Shown: positions 25,161 to 34,240, numbered from the stretch's first letter. The stretch is 64,000 nucleotides of DNA from Arthrobacter ipis (GCF_014694315.1 NZ_JAAOXD010000001.1:716652-780651), one strand, 5' to 3'. Translations and numbers: made by a program. Notes: generated by a model from the sequence alone, not told the origin.

Positions 25161-26078
25161 ATGACCGCCCAGAATGCTTCCTCGCCGCCACGGGCCGCCG
25201 TGGTCGTGAATCCCGCCAAGGCTGTTGGCGCCGACCTCCGCGCCGCGCTGGTCCGGCTGTGCGACACGCAGGGCTGGGCCGAGCCGTTGTGGCTGGAAAC
25301 TACCGTTGAGGACCCGGGCGTGGGCCAGGCCCGCGAGGCGCTGGAGGCGGGGGTCGACGTCGTTATTGCCGCCGGCGGCGACGGTACCGTGCGGTGCGTG
25401 GCTGAGGCGCTGGCCGGGACCGATACGCCGATGGGGATGGTGCCGCTAGGCACGGGCAACTTGCTGGCCCGCAATATGGGCGTGGATATCTCCGATCCCG
25501 TCTCCGCCGCGTACGACGTCCTGAACGGCACCGTCCGCACGATTGACGTCGCCAGGAGCACCTTTGACGGGTCCGACGGCGAGAACGTCTTCCTGGTGAT
25601 GGCCGGCGTGGGCTACGACGCCGCGATCATGGCGGACACGGTGGACGCACTGAAGGACCGCATGGGCTGGCTCGCTTACGTTGAAGCCGGCATCCGCAAG
25701 CTGCCGGGCAAGCCGGTCAGGGCCACGGTCAAGGTGGACGGCAAGCACCCCGTCAAGCGGCGGATCCGCAGTGTCATGGCCGGCAACTGCGGTCGGATCA
25801 TGGGCGGCATCGAGATTTTCCCGGAGGCGAAGGTCGACGACGGCATCCTGGACCTGCTGATCCTGGCCCCCCGGGGGCACTTCGGCTGGCTGGGCGTCGC
25901 GGCAGGCATCTTCGGCCGCAAGAAGAACCAGAAGGAATCCGCCGAGTACTTCCAGGGCAAGAAAATTGAGGTGACCTTGGAGCACGAGGAGGAGTTCCAG
26001 CTCGACGGCGACCACATGGGCACCGTCAAGAGCCTGTCCATCTGGGTGGAGCCCGGGGCGCTCAAAATCCGGATGTAG
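25161..26078 (+). CDS. Diacylglycerol kinase-family lipid kinase
   Basis: A 305-residue DagK/YegS-like kinase. AAVVVNPAKA opens the fold, the nucleotide-binding GGDGTVR lies near residue 74, and PLGTGNLLARN near residue 95. The C-terminal beta domain holds AGNCGRIMGGIEIFPEAKVDDGILDLLIL. The family phosphorylates diacylglycerol, sphingoid bases or phosphatidylinositol-like lipids at the membrane. GAAGGACACC precedes the ATG. Confidence 0.9.
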   Translation: MTAQNASSPPRAAVVVNPAKAVGADLRAALVRLCDTQGWAEPLWLETTVEDPGVGQAREALEAGVDVVIAAGGDGTVRCVAEALAGTDTPMGMVPLGTGNLLARNMGVDISDPVSAAYDVLNGTVRTIDVARSTFDGSDGENVFLVMAGVGYDAAIMADTVDALKDRMGWLAYVEAGIRKLPGKPVRATVKVDGKHPVKRRIRSVMAGNCGRIMGGIEIFPEAKVDDGILDLLILAPRGHFGWLGVAAGIFGRKKNQKESAEYFQGKKIEVTLEHEEEFQLDGDHMGTVKSLSIWVEPGALKIRM

Positions 26079-26123
26079 ACCTGCTCCGACAGAGGACGGC
26101 ATGGCAGGGAAAGGAAGTACCGA

Positions 26124-27107
26124 ATGAAGACGGTCCGACTTGGAAACTCCGGGCTGGAAATCAGCGCAGTGGTCCTGGGCATGATGAGCTACGGCGATCC
26201 GGAGAAGGGGTCGCACGGGTGGAGCGTGGGACTCGATGAAGCCAGGCCTTTCGTGCGGCGCGCTTACGAGGCGGGGATCACCACCTTCGACACGGCAAAT
26301 GTGTACTCGGCCGGCTCGAGCGAGGAGATCACCGGCACCCTGCTCAAGGAACTGGCCCCCCGTGAGGAGGTCCAGATCGCCACCAAGGTCCACGGCCGGA
26401 TGCGCCTGGCCCGCAACGGGGGTGGCCTCAGCCGGGCCGCGATCATGCATGAGATCGACGCGTCCCTCACCCGGCTTGGCACCGACTATGTCGACCTGTA
26501 CCAGATCCACCGCTACGACCCGGTGACACCGGTCGAGGAGACGATGGAGGCCCTGCACGACGTCGTGAAGGCGGGGAAAGCCCGGTACATCGGGGCGTCA
26601 AGCATGTGGGCCTGGCAGTTCGCCCGGATGCAGCATGTGGCGGAGCTGCATGGCTGGACCAGGTTTGTGTCCATGCAGGATCAGTACAACCTCCTCGAGC
26701 GGGAGGAGGAACGCGAAATGCACCCGTTCTGCCAGGCCACGGGTGTGGGAGTCATCCCCTGGAGCCCGCTGGCGCGCGGAAACCTGACCCGGCCGTGGGG
26801 TGCTGCCGGCTCAGGGATCCGGCAGGACACGGACGAGTTCGGCAAGGGGCTGTACAAGCAGGACGAGGACGCGAACAGGGCCATCGTCGACGCCGTCGCC
26901 GCCGTGGCCGATGAACGCGGCGTGCCGATGGCGCAGATCGCTTTGGCCTGGAGCGCGGGCAAGTCCGCCGTCACCGCCCCCATCATCGGGGCGACGAAGG
27001 AACGCCATATTGACGACGCCGCTGCCGCCGTCGGAATTGCCCTGACCGACTCGGAGGTCCGGCGCCTCGAAGAGAGCTACACGCCCCGCAACCCCTCCGG
27101 GTTCTGA
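26124..27107 (+). CDS. Aldo/keto reductase
   Basis: A 327-residue TIM-barrel NADPH-dependent oxidoreductase. The tetrad is visible as D and Y in TFDTANVYSAGSSE, K in IATKVHGR and H in YQIHRYDP, and PIIGATKERHIDDA binds the cofactor phosphate. It starts MKTVRLGNSGLEISAVVLGMMSYG, as in the YajO/Tas-like subgroup that reduces diverse carbonyls. GGGAAAGGAAG precedes the ATG, 45 bases after the lipid kinase. Confidence 0.92.
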   Translation: MKTVRLGNSGLEISAVVLGMMSYGDPEKGSHGWSVGLDEARPFVRRAYEAGITTFDTANVYSAGSSEEITGTLLKELAPREEVQIATKVHGRMRLARNGGGLSRAAIMHEIDASLTRLGTDYVDLYQIHRYDPVTPVEETMEALHDVVKAGKARYIGASSMWAWQFARMQHVAELHGWTRFVSMQDQYNLLEREEEREMHPFCQATGVGVIPWSPLARGNLTRPWGAAGSGIRQDTDEFGKGLYKQDEDANRAIVDAVAAVADERGVPMAQIALAWSAGKSAVTAPIIGATKERHIDDAAAAVGIALTDSEVRRLEESYTPRNPSGF

Positions 27108-27228
27108 CTGGACCGCGCTCTATCGGGACTGCGTCCTGGTTGGTGAACGCGGGTAATTCTGTGGCTGAGGGGGTACGGGTCACCACAACACCGGATGCAG
27201 GGCGTTGAGGGACTCGGGAGGATCGGCG

Positions 27229-27710
27229 ATGGCGCAGGCTTCATTGCTGGAGCGAATGAAAAGCCAATGGCACGGGCTCGGGGCCGGTGTGTATGCGGCT
27301 GCCCTGGTGATCGTGGTCCTGGGAGTCTGCGGAGTCGTCGGCGCGCTCCTTCATCTCCCGAGCAGGAGGCGTCGAGGCCGGTCAACGCGCTCGCCGGCCA
27401 CGGCGTCGGGTTGCTGGCAGGGGCCCTGTGCCTCTATGCCTTTGGGTTGCAGGACCAGCCCTCGGCTCCCGTGGGCGGACTGACGCCGCTGCACGTCATC
27501 AGCGGGGCCCTGTCCGTGGCGCTGACCACGCTCGCGCTGACGTGGATCGGCATGCCGCATCCGCCGGCGGGAGCGACGACGCTGATCATCAGCCTCGGCA
27601 TCCTCACCACGCCGGTTCAGTTGGCGTCTGTCGCTGCCGCGGTTGTCATGACCACCCTCATCGGCTGGGGGCTGAACATGCTGCTGGGGACCCGTCCTGC
27701 GCCGAAGTGA
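27229..27710 (+). pseudogene. HPP-family membrane protein, broken by an internal deletion
   Basis: The ATG at 27229, behind GGGAGGA, opens MAQASLLERMKSQWHGLGAGVYAAALVIV and continues to GALLH at 27354. The rest of the family sequence then resumes in another frame, from SPEQEASRPVNALAGHGVG (about 27355 on) through the signature MPHPPAGATTLI to the stop at 27708-27710. The segment expected between them in HPP proteins (around LFPSLGPT) is missing. An internal deletion of roughly 50 bases, not a multiple of three, explains both the missing part and the frame change. Intact members have four to five helices and may transport nitrite. Confidence 0.75.
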
Positions 27711-28587
27711 CCCTGGCTCCTTGAGCGTCCCCGGATTCTTGAGCGTCCCGGTGTGCCAGGATTTCGGCGAGCTCCGCGAGCCGGTGGGCGCGGGCTGATT
27801 CGGCCGGCGTGAACGGCTCGCCGGGACGGAAAAAGGTGATGGGTCCGTGCCAGGCGGTCGGGATCTTCAGCATGGTGCCGGCGTCGTTCGTTGCCGTGCC
27901 ATTCATTAGGGCGTGGCGGGCTGACTCGCTGCCGGGGTCGAGGATCCGGGCGGACAGCAGCTCGGCCACGGCCAGTGGCAGCTCCCCGGGAGCGGCGGCG
28001 ATCCGGGCGGCCAGGCTCAGGGCCTTGGTCTGCCCGTCGGCCATGGCCAGGGCGGTGGTGGGCCAGACCTGCGCGTTCCATCCGCCGCCGTCCGCCAGGG
28101 CCTCCAGCAACTGGCGCTCGCTGACTTTTCCCGGGGCGGACAGCACGAATTCATCCAACACCCCGCCCCGGACCGGATGCACGTGGATGCCCAGGATGTT
28201 GGTGTCCAGCAGCGCCAGGGACCTGGTGATCCGCTTGAGGGCGCCGGGCTCGTCGCGGAGCACGGTTCGGGCCCGCCACAGAGCCGGAGCCGTGCCAAGG
28301 TGCCGGCGGTGACGGAGCGCGGGTGCGTGGAGCCACCGCCGCAGGATCCGCGCGGCCGAGGGCTCGGCCACCCAGATCACCAGGACGGTGGCCGTCAGGG
28401 TCAGGACGAGCACCTTGGCGACATAGGGCAGGTGCGTCTGCACCACCAGCGCGTGCACCAGCAGTTCGATCGGGAGCATGACGGCGACATTGGCCACCGT
28501 GAGGCGCGTCTTGGTGGGCTCGGGCATCTGCCCGCAGACTTCACAGCTCAGTTCGGCGGGGGATGGGGCAGTCGCGTGGCGCTTCAT
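27658..28587 (-). CDS. Membrane protein with ACT domain
   Basis: A 309-residue protein starting at the ATG at 28587 (MKRHATAPSPAEL). A CEVCG motif lies near residue 13. Two hydrophobic segments, NVAVMLPIELLVHALVV and VLVLTLTATVLVIWVAE, follow at about 30-75. An ACT domain comes next (RTVLRDEPGALKRITRSLA, HVHPVRGGVLDEFVLSAPG), with a C-terminal helical region of unknown function. ACT domains usually bind amino acids, so it may be a membrane-tethered sensor. Its 3' end overlaps the HPP gene by 53 bases on the opposite strand. A longer start at 28722 adds 45 unconserved-looking residues. Confidence 0.65.
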   Translation of the reverse strand: MKRHATAPSPAELSCEVCGQMPEPTKTRLTVANVAVMLPIELLVHALVVQTHLPYVAKVLVLTLTATVLVIWVAEPSAARILRRWLHAPALRHRRHLGTAPALWRARTVLRDEPGALKRITRSLALLDTNILGIHVHPVRGGVLDEFVLSAPGKVSERQLLEALADGGGWNAQVWPTTALAMADGQTKALSLAARIAAAPGELPLAVAELLSARILDPGSESARHALMNGTATNDAGTMLKIPTAWHGPITFFRPGEPFTPAESARAHRLAELAEILAHRDAQESGDAQGARVTSAQDGSPAACSAPSR

Positions 28588-28870
28588 GCTTCCAGCCTGC
28601 CCCGCCGCTGTTACAGGGGGATTGCCCACGCGTTCCGATCCTGCGAACCATCCCCCGAATGCCTGGAGTCTTGGTCCAGATAATGGCCGCTGATGGGGCT
28701 TTTGCGCCCAATAGCTGGACAAAAACTCGGGCTATGGCCCGGGCGTGGCTTCCCCGTTCCGGGGCTATGGCCAGCCTCCGGCCCGGTCCTTACACTGAAA
28801 AGACCAGCGTGCGGAGCTCCCGTACAACGGCCTGCTCGCACGGAAAAGTCCACTCGTGGAGAGCACCGCC
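28588..28870. other. Divergent intergenic region with repeated motif
   Basis: No gene is recognised in these 283 bases between the divergent ACT-domain and beta-propeller genes. GGGCTATGGCC occurs twice in direct orientation (28729-28739 and 28762-28772), 33 bases apart, about three helical turns. This could be a binding site, but no further evidence supports it. Confidence 0.4.
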
Positions 28871-29851
28871 ATGCCCATCAGCATCAGTTCAGGCCGTACC
28901 AGCCGCCTTGCAGCCGCAGGGTTCCTCGCCCTCGCCGCGCTTCTGGTCCCCGCACCCGTCGCCTCCGCCGGAGAGGCCCGGACGGTGCAGTCCCGTTCGG
29001 ACGACGTCGCCCCGGTCATCCTGCTGGACGGGGCCAAGGGCGCCGAAGGCATCGCGGCCGCCGGCAGCACCAAATTCTTCGCCGGCGACCTCGTCACCGG
29101 GGACATTTACCGCGGCGACATCCGCCGGGACAAGGCCACCAGGTTCATCGACGCGCCTGCGGGCAGGATTGCCGTGGGCATGAAGGTAGACCGGCACAAC
29201 GATCTGCTGTTCGTGGCCGGCGGCCCCACAGGCCAGGCCTACGTGTACAACACCGACACGGGAAAGACGGTCAAGACCTATCAGCTGACCAAGAAGAAGG
29301 ACGTATTCATCAACGACGTGGCGCTCACGGACCACGGCGCCTGGTTCACCAACTCCCGGCAGGGTGAGCTGTACTTCATTCCCGTTGACGACGACGGCGA
29401 CCTCGGCAACGTCCGCACGCTGACGCTGAAGGGCCCCGCGGCGGATACCAGCAAGCAGTTCAACCTCAACGGCATCGCCTACTCACGCGACGCCGGCCGT
29501 CTGGTGGTGGCCCACTCGGGCAACCAGGCGCTCTACACGGTCAGCCCGCGGAGCGGAGCCAGCACCGCGATCAAGGGCGTGAAAGTGCCCAACGTCGACG
29601 GCATCCTGGTTAAGGGCAAAACCGTCTGGGCCGTGCAGAACATGTCCAACCAGATCAGCAGGCTTCGGGTGAACTTCCATGAATCGACCGCAAAGCTGCG
29701 GGAGGTCATCACCAGCCGGCACTTCAACATCCCGACGACGGCCGCCCTCTTCGATGACACTCTCGCCGCGGTCAACGCCAAGTTCGGAGTGCTAAACGCC
29801 AAGACCTTCGAAGTGGTCACCGTGGACGCACGCACCAACGCCACCAGGTAG
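28871..29851 (+). CDS. Secreted beta-propeller protein (SMP-30/gluconolactonase-like)
   Basis: A 326-residue exported protein. The signal peptide runs from MPISISSGRTSRL to VPAPVASAGEA. The mature part has repeated four-stranded blades such as GAEGIAAAGSTKFFAGDLVTG, GQAYVYNTDTGKTVKTYQLT, INDVALTDHGAWFTNS and NLNGIAYSRDAGRLVVAHS, as in SMP-30/strictosidine-synthase-like propellers. GGAGAG lies seven bases before the ATG at 28871, so it is preferred to the GTG at 28856. A role in extracytoplasmic lactone hydrolysis or ligand binding is possible but not shown. Confidence 0.7.
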   Translation: MPISISSGRTSRLAAAGFLALAALLVPAPVASAGEARTVQSRSDDVAPVILLDGAKGAEGIAAAGSTKFFAGDLVTGDIYRGDIRRDKATRFIDAPAGRIAVGMKVDRHNDLLFVAGGPTGQAYVYNTDTGKTVKTYQLTKKKDVFINDVALTDHGAWFTNSRQGELYFIPVDDDGDLGNVRTLTLKGPAADTSKQFNLNGIAYSRDAGRLVVAHSGNQALYTVSPRSGASTAIKGVKVPNVDGILVKGKTVWAVQNMSNQISRLRVNFHESTAKLREVITSRHFNIPTTAALFDDTLAAVNAKFGVLNAKTFEVVTVDARTNATR

Positions 29852-30018
29852 GCCCGCCGAGTAGGCCCCCGGCCGAGGGGCCCGGTCGGGGAGACGAACG
29901 CAACAGGACAACAGACGGCCTCCACGGGAAAGGCGGGGGCCGCCCCCGTTAAGCTGGTGAGCGGACGCCAATGCCGCCGTCGTCAGTTCCAAACTGCAAC
30001 GAAAGGCGCGAAACCCCC

Positions 30019-31095
30019 GTGAAGCTGCTGGCCGAGATGTTCACCCTTGCCCCGGCAAACAAGGATCATCACGTCGCCGTGCGGTGCGCCGTGGGCGTCT
30101 TCGTGCCGCTGATCACCCTGGTGCTGCTGGGCCGCCTGGACCTGGCGATCTTTGCTTCCTTCGGTGCATTCACCGGAATCTATGGCCGTGGCGAGCTGCA
30201 CCGCAAGCGGTTCTTCATCCAGATCCGTGCGGGTGCGCTCATGCTGCTGGTGATCCTGCTCGCCACGCTGACCGCCCGCGCGGTGCACGCGGGCGGCCTG
30301 TCCCAGGCGGCGAGCATCTGGCTGCAGGTGCTGGCCACCACCCTCGTGGCCGGTGGCTGCTCGCTGGTGATCGCCCGGTGGCGCCACCGGCCGGCGGGCT
30401 CGCTGTTCCACATTTTCGCCTTCGCCGCGATCGCGTCCATCCCCAACCAGCCGCCGTTGTGGCAGTGCATGCTGGTATCCGTCCTGACCACGCTTTTTTG
30501 CCTGGCCGTCGGGCTGTCCTCCCGGGTGCTGCGGAGCCGCCGGACCCCGTGGGAGATGCCCCCGCCCGTCCGGCTTACCGCGGACGAGAAACGTGCGGCA
30601 GGGCTCGAGGCGTTGGGCTACCTGGTGGCAGCGGGGCTCGCCGGCATCATCGCCACCCTCGTGGGCCAGCTGCTCGGCTTTGGCCACAATTACTGGGCCA
30701 TGGTGGCGGCCGTGGTCCCGCTGGTGGGACGCACCACGCGGAACCGCATCGCCCGCGGCGTCCAGAGGATCATCGGCACCGTGCTGGGCCTCATCCTCCT
30801 CGCGGGCATCCTGCTGCTGCAGCCCGTGCCGTGGCAGACGGTCCTGGTGATCGCCATCTGCCAGTTCGGCGCCGAACTCTTCATTGCCCGGAACTACGTG
30901 CTGGCCCAGCTCTTCGTGACGCCGCTGGCGCTGACCTCCACGCTGCTCGTCTCCCCGGCCGCACCGGGCATCCTGCTCCGGGACCGGATCGTGGAAACGG
31001 TCATCGGCGCCACCGTCGGAATCGCCGTGGTGCTGGCCCCCGCGGTGTGGTCCCGGATGCTGCGGCGGACTCCGGCGGGCGTGCCGGCGCGGTAG
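30019..31095 (+). CDS. FUSC-family membrane protein
   Basis: A 358-residue integral membrane protein with two sets of hydrophobic helices and a conserved FUSC-type segment, GHNYWAMVAAVVPLVGRTTRNRIARGVQRIIGTVLG, near residue 225. FASFGAFTGIYGRGELHRKR in the N-terminal half corresponds to the first repeat. Members include fusaric-acid resistance and aromatic-acid efflux (AaeB-like) proteins. The GTG at 30019 follows GAAAGGCGCG; an ATG at 30037 is an alternative. With so many aromatic-acid genes nearby, aromatic-acid efflux is possible. Confidence 0.75.
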   Translation: MKLLAEMFTLAPANKDHHVAVRCAVGVFVPLITLVLLGRLDLAIFASFGAFTGIYGRGELHRKRFFIQIRAGALMLLVILLATLTARAVHAGGLSQAASIWLQVLATTLVAGGCSLVIARWRHRPAGSLFHIFAFAAIASIPNQPPLWQCMLVSVLTTLFCLAVGLSSRVLRSRRTPWEMPPPVRLTADEKRAAGLEALGYLVAAGLAGIIATLVGQLLGFGHNYWAMVAAVVPLVGRTTRNRIARGVQRIIGTVLGLILLAGILLLQPVPWQTVLVIAICQFGAELFIARNYVLAQLFVTPLALTSTLLVSPAAPGILLRDRIVETVIGATVGIAVVLAPAVWSRMLRRTPAGVPAR

Positions 31096-31113
31096 GCGCT
31101 ATCCAGCCACGGT

Positions 31114-31575
31114 TCACTCAGCCACCAGGAGCGCCTGCGGCGCGGCCTGTTTCATCCTGGTCTGCAGCCAGCGGATTTCCACCTCCGAGTCGCCCTCGCA
31201 CTGCTCCACGACGCCCTGGAGTTCCTTGTCCCGGTCCCCCTTGGCGGCCTGCCCCACCATCATCCAGGTGACGTCGATGTGGTTGACCAGCACGTACAGG
31301 TCCTGCAGGTCCAGCATCAACGCCAGCGGCCCGGAGCGGACCTCCTTCACGCCGTTGGCCGTCAGCCGGTGCTCCTCCTCGCCCTCGATGTCCTCGCCGT
31401 AGCGGTCGATGACAGGCTTCAGCGCCTCCCGGTGCGCGTCGCATTTCTTGGCGAACGTCTGCAGGATGAAGTGGACGTCGGGCTCGTCACCGTGGCCGTC
31501 CGCCACCACCCGGAACGACGACGCGAGCGTGGCCTCCGCCTCGTCCAGCAGGCCGATGTAGACGGGAAGTTTCAT
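31114..31575 (-). CDS. Small helical protein coupled to the molybdopterin oxidoreductase
   Basis: I do not recognise a named family. The 153-residue protein is predicted to be all-helical and rich in Glu, Asp and His, with segments DEAEATLASSFRVV, DVHFILQTFAKKCDAHREAL, LMLDLQDLYVLVNHID and VEIRWLQTRMKQAAPQ. That pattern resembles four-helix ferritin-like bundles. The ATG overlaps the stop of the upstream oxidoreductase (TGATG), so the two are translationally coupled. It may be a chaperone or partner subunit; that is inference. Confidence 0.65.
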   Translation of the reverse strand: MKLPVYIGLLDEAEATLASSFRVVADGHGDEPDVHFILQTFAKKCDAHREALKPVIDRYGEDIEGEEEHRLTANGVKEVRSGPLALMLDLQDLYVLVNHIDVTWMMVGQAAKGDRDKELQGVVEQCEGDSEVEIRWLQTRMKQAAPQALLVAE

Positions 31576-34010
31576 CACTGGGCTCCTGTTGCTCGGCGGG
31601 AAGCGGTGGTGTCCGGGGCCTTCGACGGGCCGTCGCCGCTGCGCAGCTTTTCCACCCGGACGGCGGCGTTCTTGAACAGCGGCTGCTTGGACACCGGGTC
31701 CCATTCGGTGACGGTGAGTTCGTTCGCGGCCCGGTGCGGGCCGCCGTCGGACTTAAGAACGACGGCGGGATCCCCGGTCCCGCTGCCGGCGGCAGCGCCG
31801 CCGTCGGACGTGTCCCAGTACCCGTAGTGGAAGGGGGCGAAGACGGTGCCCGGGCGGATGTCGCCGACCCGCACCGGCACTTCGAGGCTGCCGCGGCGCG
31901 ACGTCACCCGGGCGATGTCACCTTCCTGGCAGCCGGCGCGCGCGGCGTCCTCGACGGACATCTCGATCCACGGATCGGGCGCCGCGGCGTTGAGCCGGCG
32001 GCTGCGGCCGGTCTTGGTGCGCGTGTGGAAGTGGTAGGCCGTCCTGCCCGTGGTGTAGCGCAGCGGGTACTCGGCGTCGGGTTCCTCGTGCGGCGGGGTG
32101 TAGTCGATGGCCTTGAGCCAGGCCTTCCCGGGCTGCACCGTTGCCTTGTACCGGGTTTCGCCCGTGGTGGCGCCGGTGAGGAGGTCGTGGCCGAAGGACT
32201 CGCAGTACTCCGGCGCGGTGGGAAACTCGCCGTCGGTGTACAGCCGCTCGGTGCCGCCGGGCCGACCATCGGTGCACGGCCACTGGATGCCGCTGCCGCC
32301 GCGGAGCTTGTCGTAGCTGAGGCCGGTGTAGTCGCAGGGGCGGCCGCGCGAGCATTCCTTCCACGCCTCGAAGCCGTCCTCGGGGCCGGACCAGTCCAGC
32401 AGCGGTTGCCCGTCCTTGTCCGTGAACCCCATCCGGCGGGCATAGTCGAGGAACACGTCGAGGTCGCTCCGCGCCTCCCCCGGCGGATCGACGGCCTTCT
32501 CGGACAGGTGGACGGTCCGGTCAACGTTGGTGAAGGTGCCGGTCTTCTCGCCCCAGGCGGCGCAGGGGAGGACGACGTCGGCATACTGCGCGGTTTCTGT
32601 GAGGTAGATGTCCTGCACCACCAGGAACAGGCTGTCCTTGTCCAGGATGTGCCGGATGCGTTCGAGCTGCGGCATGGACACGGCCGGGTTCGTGGCGGAA
32701 ATCCACAGCAGCTCGATGGAGCCCTGTTCGACGTAGCGGAAGATCTGCAGGGCGTGCGTCGGCGGGGCCCAGTGCGGGATGATGCCAGGGTCCACGTTCC
32801 ACAGCCGGGCCAGGTCCTGCACGTGCTGCGGGTTCTCCCAATTACGGAAGCCCGGCAGGTCGCCGTCGGCCCCGCATTCCCTGTTGTTCTGGGCGGTGGG
32901 CTGGCCGTTCATCTGCAGCAGGCCGCAGCCGGGCCTGCCCAGCATCCCGCGGAGCAGGTGCAGGTTATTGACCTGGCAGGCAGACGCCGTCGCGTGGGCC
33001 GACTGGTAGAAGCCCTGCAGGACTGTGGATAGCACTCTGTCTTCAGTGCCGAAGATCTCGGCCGCGCGCCGCACGTCGGCCGCCTGCACGCCACAGGTTT
33101 CCGCCACCTTCTCCGGGGTCCAGGGCTCCACCACGCTGCGCAGCTGCTCCACGTTGGCGGTGTGTTCGGCGATGTAGTCCTCATCGATCCAGCCGTTGGC
33201 GAAAAGCTCGCGGACCAGGCCGTTCATCAGCGCCAGGTTGGTGCCCGGATGAACCGGCAGGTGCACGTCGGCGCGCCGGGCCACCTCCGTGTCGCGCGGG
33301 TCGACACACACGAGCTTTGGCGGGTTGGGCCCGTCGAGCCGGTCCAGCACGCGCGCCCAGAGGACCGTCTGCGTCTCGGCCATGTTGTGGCCGTAGAGGA
33401 AGATGGCGCTGCATTCATCGACGTCCGTGTAGCTGCCCGGCTGGCCGTCGGCACCGAAGGATTCCTTCAGCGCCGCCGCGGCCGTGGCCGTGCACAGCCG
33501 CGTGTTGCCGTCCATGTGCGGCGTACCGATTCCGGCCTTGCCGAGCATGCCCAGCGCGTAGTACTCCTCCAGAAACAGCTGCCCGCTGGTGTAGAAGCCG
33601 TGGCTGAGCGGGCCCTTGCTGGCCAGCAGCTCTTTGCTGCGCTCCACGATGCGGCCCATGGCGGTGTCCCAGTCGGTTTCCACCAGCTCGCCGTCCACCC
33701 TGATCAGCGGCCGGGTCAGGCGGTCCCGGTGCTGCTCGCCCTGCCAGCTGCCGTAGAGCCCTTTGGGCCCCAGTCGGCCGCGGTTCACCCGGTCCTGCGC
33801 GCGGCCGCGGATGCCCACCATTTTCCCGTCCTTGACGGCAATGTCGCAGCCGCAGCCGTTGCTGCACAGGACGCAGGCTGACTGCACCCAGCGGTCCACG
33901 TCGCCGTCGGTCAGCCCCTCCGCCAGAACCTGGTCCACGCGCTCGGGCCACGCCTGCCCGCTTCCGTGCGGTGTCCGCTCGCCCCAGATGTCTGCGATCC
34001 GGTCCGTCAT
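31575..34010 (-). CDS. Molybdopterin oxidoreductase (nitrate reductase/formate dehydrogenase-like)
   Basis: An 811-residue cytoplasmic DMSO-reductase-family enzyme. The N-terminal Fe-S motif CVLCSNGCGC has C46, C49, C53 and C55, but the usual fourth ligand in NxGxLCxKG is replaced: here NRGRLGPKG has G81. C173 in NTRLCTATA is a likely Mo ligand. Later segments are GHNMAETQTVLWARVL, LLRGMLGRPGCGLLQMNGQP, DIYLTETAQYADVVLPCAAWGEKTGTFTN and the C-terminal YPLRYTTGRTAYHFHT dinucleotide-binding part. The ATG at 34010 follows GGAGG by seven bases. No electron-transfer subunit is adjacent apart from the small helical gene. The substrate is unassigned. Confidence 0.82.
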   Translation of the reverse strand: MTDRIADIWGERTPHGSGQAWPERVDQVLAEGLTDGDVDRWVQSACVLCSNGCGCDIAVKDGKMVGIRGRAQDRVNRGRLGPKGLYGSWQGEQHRDRLTRPLIRVDGELVETDWDTAMGRIVERSKELLASKGPLSHGFYTSGQLFLEEYYALGMLGKAGIGTPHMDGNTRLCTATAAAALKESFGADGQPGSYTDVDECSAIFLYGHNMAETQTVLWARVLDRLDGPNPPKLVCVDPRDTEVARRADVHLPVHPGTNLALMNGLVRELFANGWIDEDYIAEHTANVEQLRSVVEPWTPEKVAETCGVQAADVRRAAEIFGTEDRVLSTVLQGFYQSAHATASACQVNNLHLLRGMLGRPGCGLLQMNGQPTAQNNRECGADGDLPGFRNWENPQHVQDLARLWNVDPGIIPHWAPPTHALQIFRYVEQGSIELLWISATNPAVSMPQLERIRHILDKDSLFLVVQDIYLTETAQYADVVLPCAAWGEKTGTFTNVDRTVHLSEKAVDPPGEARSDLDVFLDYARRMGFTDKDGQPLLDWSGPEDGFEAWKECSRGRPCDYTGLSYDKLRGGSGIQWPCTDGRPGGTERLYTDGEFPTAPEYCESFGHDLLTGATTGETRYKATVQPGKAWLKAIDYTPPHEEPDAEYPLRYTTGRTAYHFHTRTKTGRSRRLNAAAPDPWIEMSVEDAARAGCQEGDIARVTSRRGSLEVPVRVGDIRPGTVFAPFHYGYWDTSDGGAAAGSGTGDPAVVLKSDGGPHRAANELTVTEWDPVSKQPLFKNAAVRVEKLRSGDGPSKAPDTTASRRATGAQ

Positions 34011-34030
34011 GAGGTCAGCCTCCAAGGATG

Positions 34031-34044
34031 GTAAGTGAACTTAC
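34031..34044. promoter_or_regulatory. Palindrome upstream of the molybdopterin oxidoreductase
   Basis: GTAAGTGAACTTAC is a perfect inverted repeat with 6-bp arms and a 2-base centre, 20 bases upstream of the oxidoreductase start. TTAGGTTA follows at about 34050-34057. It is a plausible operator, regulator unknown. Confidence 0.4.
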
Positions 34045-34240
34045 TGTCCTTAGGTTACCCGCCGCCGTCGCCAGCGGAAGGGCGGAATAACGAGCGTTCG
34101 ACGCTGGCCTGCCGGCCGGGTGCCGGATGACCGTCCCTGGCCCCGCGGGCGGCCCCTCCCCGCCCCGGGCCGGTTATGTGGGGAAGGGCCAGTCTTGGTT
34201 CCGATAACGCAAGCCCACGAGTACTCTGGGACAACTCAAA

